29,781 nt of DNA. Origin: Actinomycetes bacterium (GTDB taxonomy: Bacteria > Actinomycetota > Thermoleophilia > Solirubrobacterales > Solirubrobacteraceae). The stretch is from NCBI GenBank assembly GCA_023404805.1, contig JAEYAL010000152.1, positions 1-29,781 of the forward strand, read 5' to 3'. The translations under genes were made by a program, and so were the position numbers. Shown here one piece after another: positions 28,769 to 29,781 of this stretch. How positions within the stretch are numbered: position 1 is the stretch's first letter; each line of letters starts with the position of its first letter. Under the pieces are notes generated by a model. The model searched no databases, had not been told where the DNA came from, and was given only the letters and a program-made list of their open reading frames with translations.

Positions 28769-29781
28769 CTAGTCCGCGAGGCTGACGCGCAGGGCGCGGA
28801 CGGGTGCCGCGCGGGCGTCGATCACCTCTTGCGGGAGGTGCGCCTTCAGCTGCCGCCGTCCGAGCGCCGAGGCGGGCTCACCGGTGTAGAGCACGAGGTT
28901 GGCGCCGGCGTCGACGGCGCGCGGCGCGACCCGGGCACGGCCCCTGAGCGCGCCGCCTTCCATCGCGTCGGTGATGAACGGCCCAGCGGCGCCTGCCGCC
29001 CGGGCGGCGTCATAGGCCTCCTTGCTCAGGACGGCGGGGGTCGCGTCGCCGGTGAGCGCCGGGTAGCCCGCGCTCGCGATCATCGTGAGCGGGCCGAGGC
29101 GGGTCGGTGTCGTGGCGGGCGCGGGCGTCGTTCCGGGCCCGGGCGCCGCGCCGCCGCATTGGCGGTAGGCCGCCCAGCCCGCCTCAAGCGCAGCCCGCGA
29201 CTGGCGGATGGTGGTCGGCGCGTCGTCGGTGTTGGTCCGCCCGGCGGCTCCGAGTCCGGGGAAGTGCTTGAGCGCTGGGACGACGCCGGCTTCGCTGAGC
29301 CCGTCGGCGAACGCGCAGGCGTTGCGCGCGACTGCCGACGGGGTCGTGCCGAAGGTGCGCGTGCCGAGGAAGTTGGCCGGGCTGGTCGGGACGTCGGCGA
29401 CGGGCGCGAGGTTCACGTTGATGCCGTAGCCGAGCAGGTCCTGGCCGCTGCCGGCGCCCTGGCGCCGCACGCCGTCGACGCCCAAGGACGCGAGGCTCCG
29501 CGCCGAGCGCCCAGGCCGCGCCGATCGCACCCGCCGCACGGTGCCGCCCTCCTGGGCGGTCATCACGAGCAGCGGCGGCTGGCCTCCCGCCTTGGCCGCG
29601 TCCAGCAGCGCGCCGGTAAGCCGGCGCACCTGCGTCTTCGTGCCGATCGAGTAGCCCATCAGCATCACGCCGGCGATCTCCCCCTCGCGCGCGCGGCGCA
29701 GCAGCGACGCCGACGCCGCGCGCCCGCTCACGCCGGAGATGATCAGCGCTCCTGGGTCGGCAGGCGCGCCGGCCATCGTGC
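28769..29781 (-). CDS. Glycoside hydrolase family 3 protein, 5' end cut by the window
   Basis: At least 335 residues of a GH3 N-terminal-type TIM barrel. Seen: LIISGVSGRAAS, the LLVMTAQEGGTVRRV block (DQEGG in typical members), INVNLAPVADVP, RTFGTTP, ALKHFPGLGAAGRTNTDDAP, and the nucleophile region GPFITDAMEGGAL in which the first Asp should be catalytic. Family members hydrolyse beta-N-acetylhexosaminides or beta-glucosides. It lacks the NagZ loop GHGDTxxDSH with its acid/base histidine, and the Asp of DQEGG is Ala, so activity may be altered. A Pro/Thr-rich insert lies around 211-225. The ATG at 29776 is probably internal, since the sequence begins inside the first conserved block and the frame remains open to the edge; a signal peptide is likely beyond it. 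Confidence 0.75.
   Translation of the reverse strand, partial: TMAGAPADPGALIISGVSGRAASASLLRRAREGEIAGVMLMGYSIGTKTQVRRLTGALLDAAKAGGQPPLLVMTAQEGGTVRRVRSARPGRSARSLASLGVDGVRRQGAGSGQDLLGYGINVNLAPVADVPTSPANFLGTRTFGTTPSAVARNACAFADGLSEAGVVPALKHFPGLGAAGRTNTDDAPTTIRQSRAALEAGWAAYRQCGGAAPGPGTTPAPATTPTRLGPLTMIASAGYPALTGDATPAVLSKEAYDAARAAGAAGPFITDAMEGGALRGRARVAPRAVDAGANLVLYTGEPASALGRRQLKAHLPQEVIDARAAPVRALRVSLAD

Overview
The window looks like chromosomal DNA from a very GC-rich actinobacterium, probably of the Thermoleophilia/Solirubrobacterales type. This is inference from the GC content, the frequent GTG starts, the actinobacterial-style proteins and the many starts that look leaderless; no rRNA or other taxonomic marker is present. 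I found no tRNA, rRNA, CRISPR array, transposase, integrase or phage gene.

Layout. (1) 256-3128, minus strand: a Wzz-like chain-length protein overlapping by four bases an O-antigen-ligase/Wzy-like membrane protein. Divergent to it, 3231-5410 is a compact fatty-acid operon of acyl carrier protein, malonyl transacylase (FabD) and ketoacyl synthase III (FabH). (2) 5547-7277: a predicted 44-residue small protein with its own promoter and terminator, then a secreted LIP-family lipase. (3) 7618-11666, minus strand: a second envelope-polysaccharide block with an FkbM methyltransferase, a degenerate SGNH-like protein, a hexapeptide acetyltransferase and a second Wzz-like protein. (4) 11780-15896: a DNA glycosylase (Fpg/MutM) convergent with a large secreted ELWxxDGT-repeat protein. 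(5) 16101-18649: an old-yellow-enzyme reductase divergent from a Bcp-type peroxiredoxin, then a TetR regulator. (6) 18928-19848: a divergent pair made of a WH...HH-motif protein and a membrane-anchored Gly/Ser/Cys-rich protein. (7) 19888-23131: a coupled aldonolactone-oxidase-like flavoenzyme and D-threonine-aldolase-like PLP enzyme behind a predicted 15-residue leader peptide, divergent from a DUF4442 hotdog protein. (8) 23672-28339: ChrA chromate transporter, cation diffusion facilitator, GNAT acetyltransferase and a coupled UPF0104-type flippase-like protein. (9) 28389-29781, minus strand: a small hypothetical protein and a glycoside hydrolase family 3 protein that runs off the right edge.

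The least ordinary content is non-coding. Two families of short palindromic repeats (called A and B here) recur in the intergenic gaps. A has four 48-bp copies, one with a compensating change in its outer base pair. B has two head-to-tail dimers at 7.5 kb and 25.1 kb, both with an exact 62-bp period. The 23.1-23.7 kb gap also holds two unrelated tandem arrays. A second theme is start-site architecture: at least a dozen starts have a TANNNT box 6-9 bases upstream, leaving no room for a leader, so most transcripts here are predicted to be leaderless. Third, several proteins appear to have lost catalytic or ligand residues: both Wzz-like proteins lack a recognisable Walker A lysine, the SGNH-like protein lacks all three triad residues, Fpg lacks one zinc cysteine, and the GH3 protein lacks the NagZ-type loop.

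All family assignments rest on motifs read by eye, with no database search. Start codons were chosen from promoter, ribosome-binding-site and overlap evidence, and several differ from the longest open frame.
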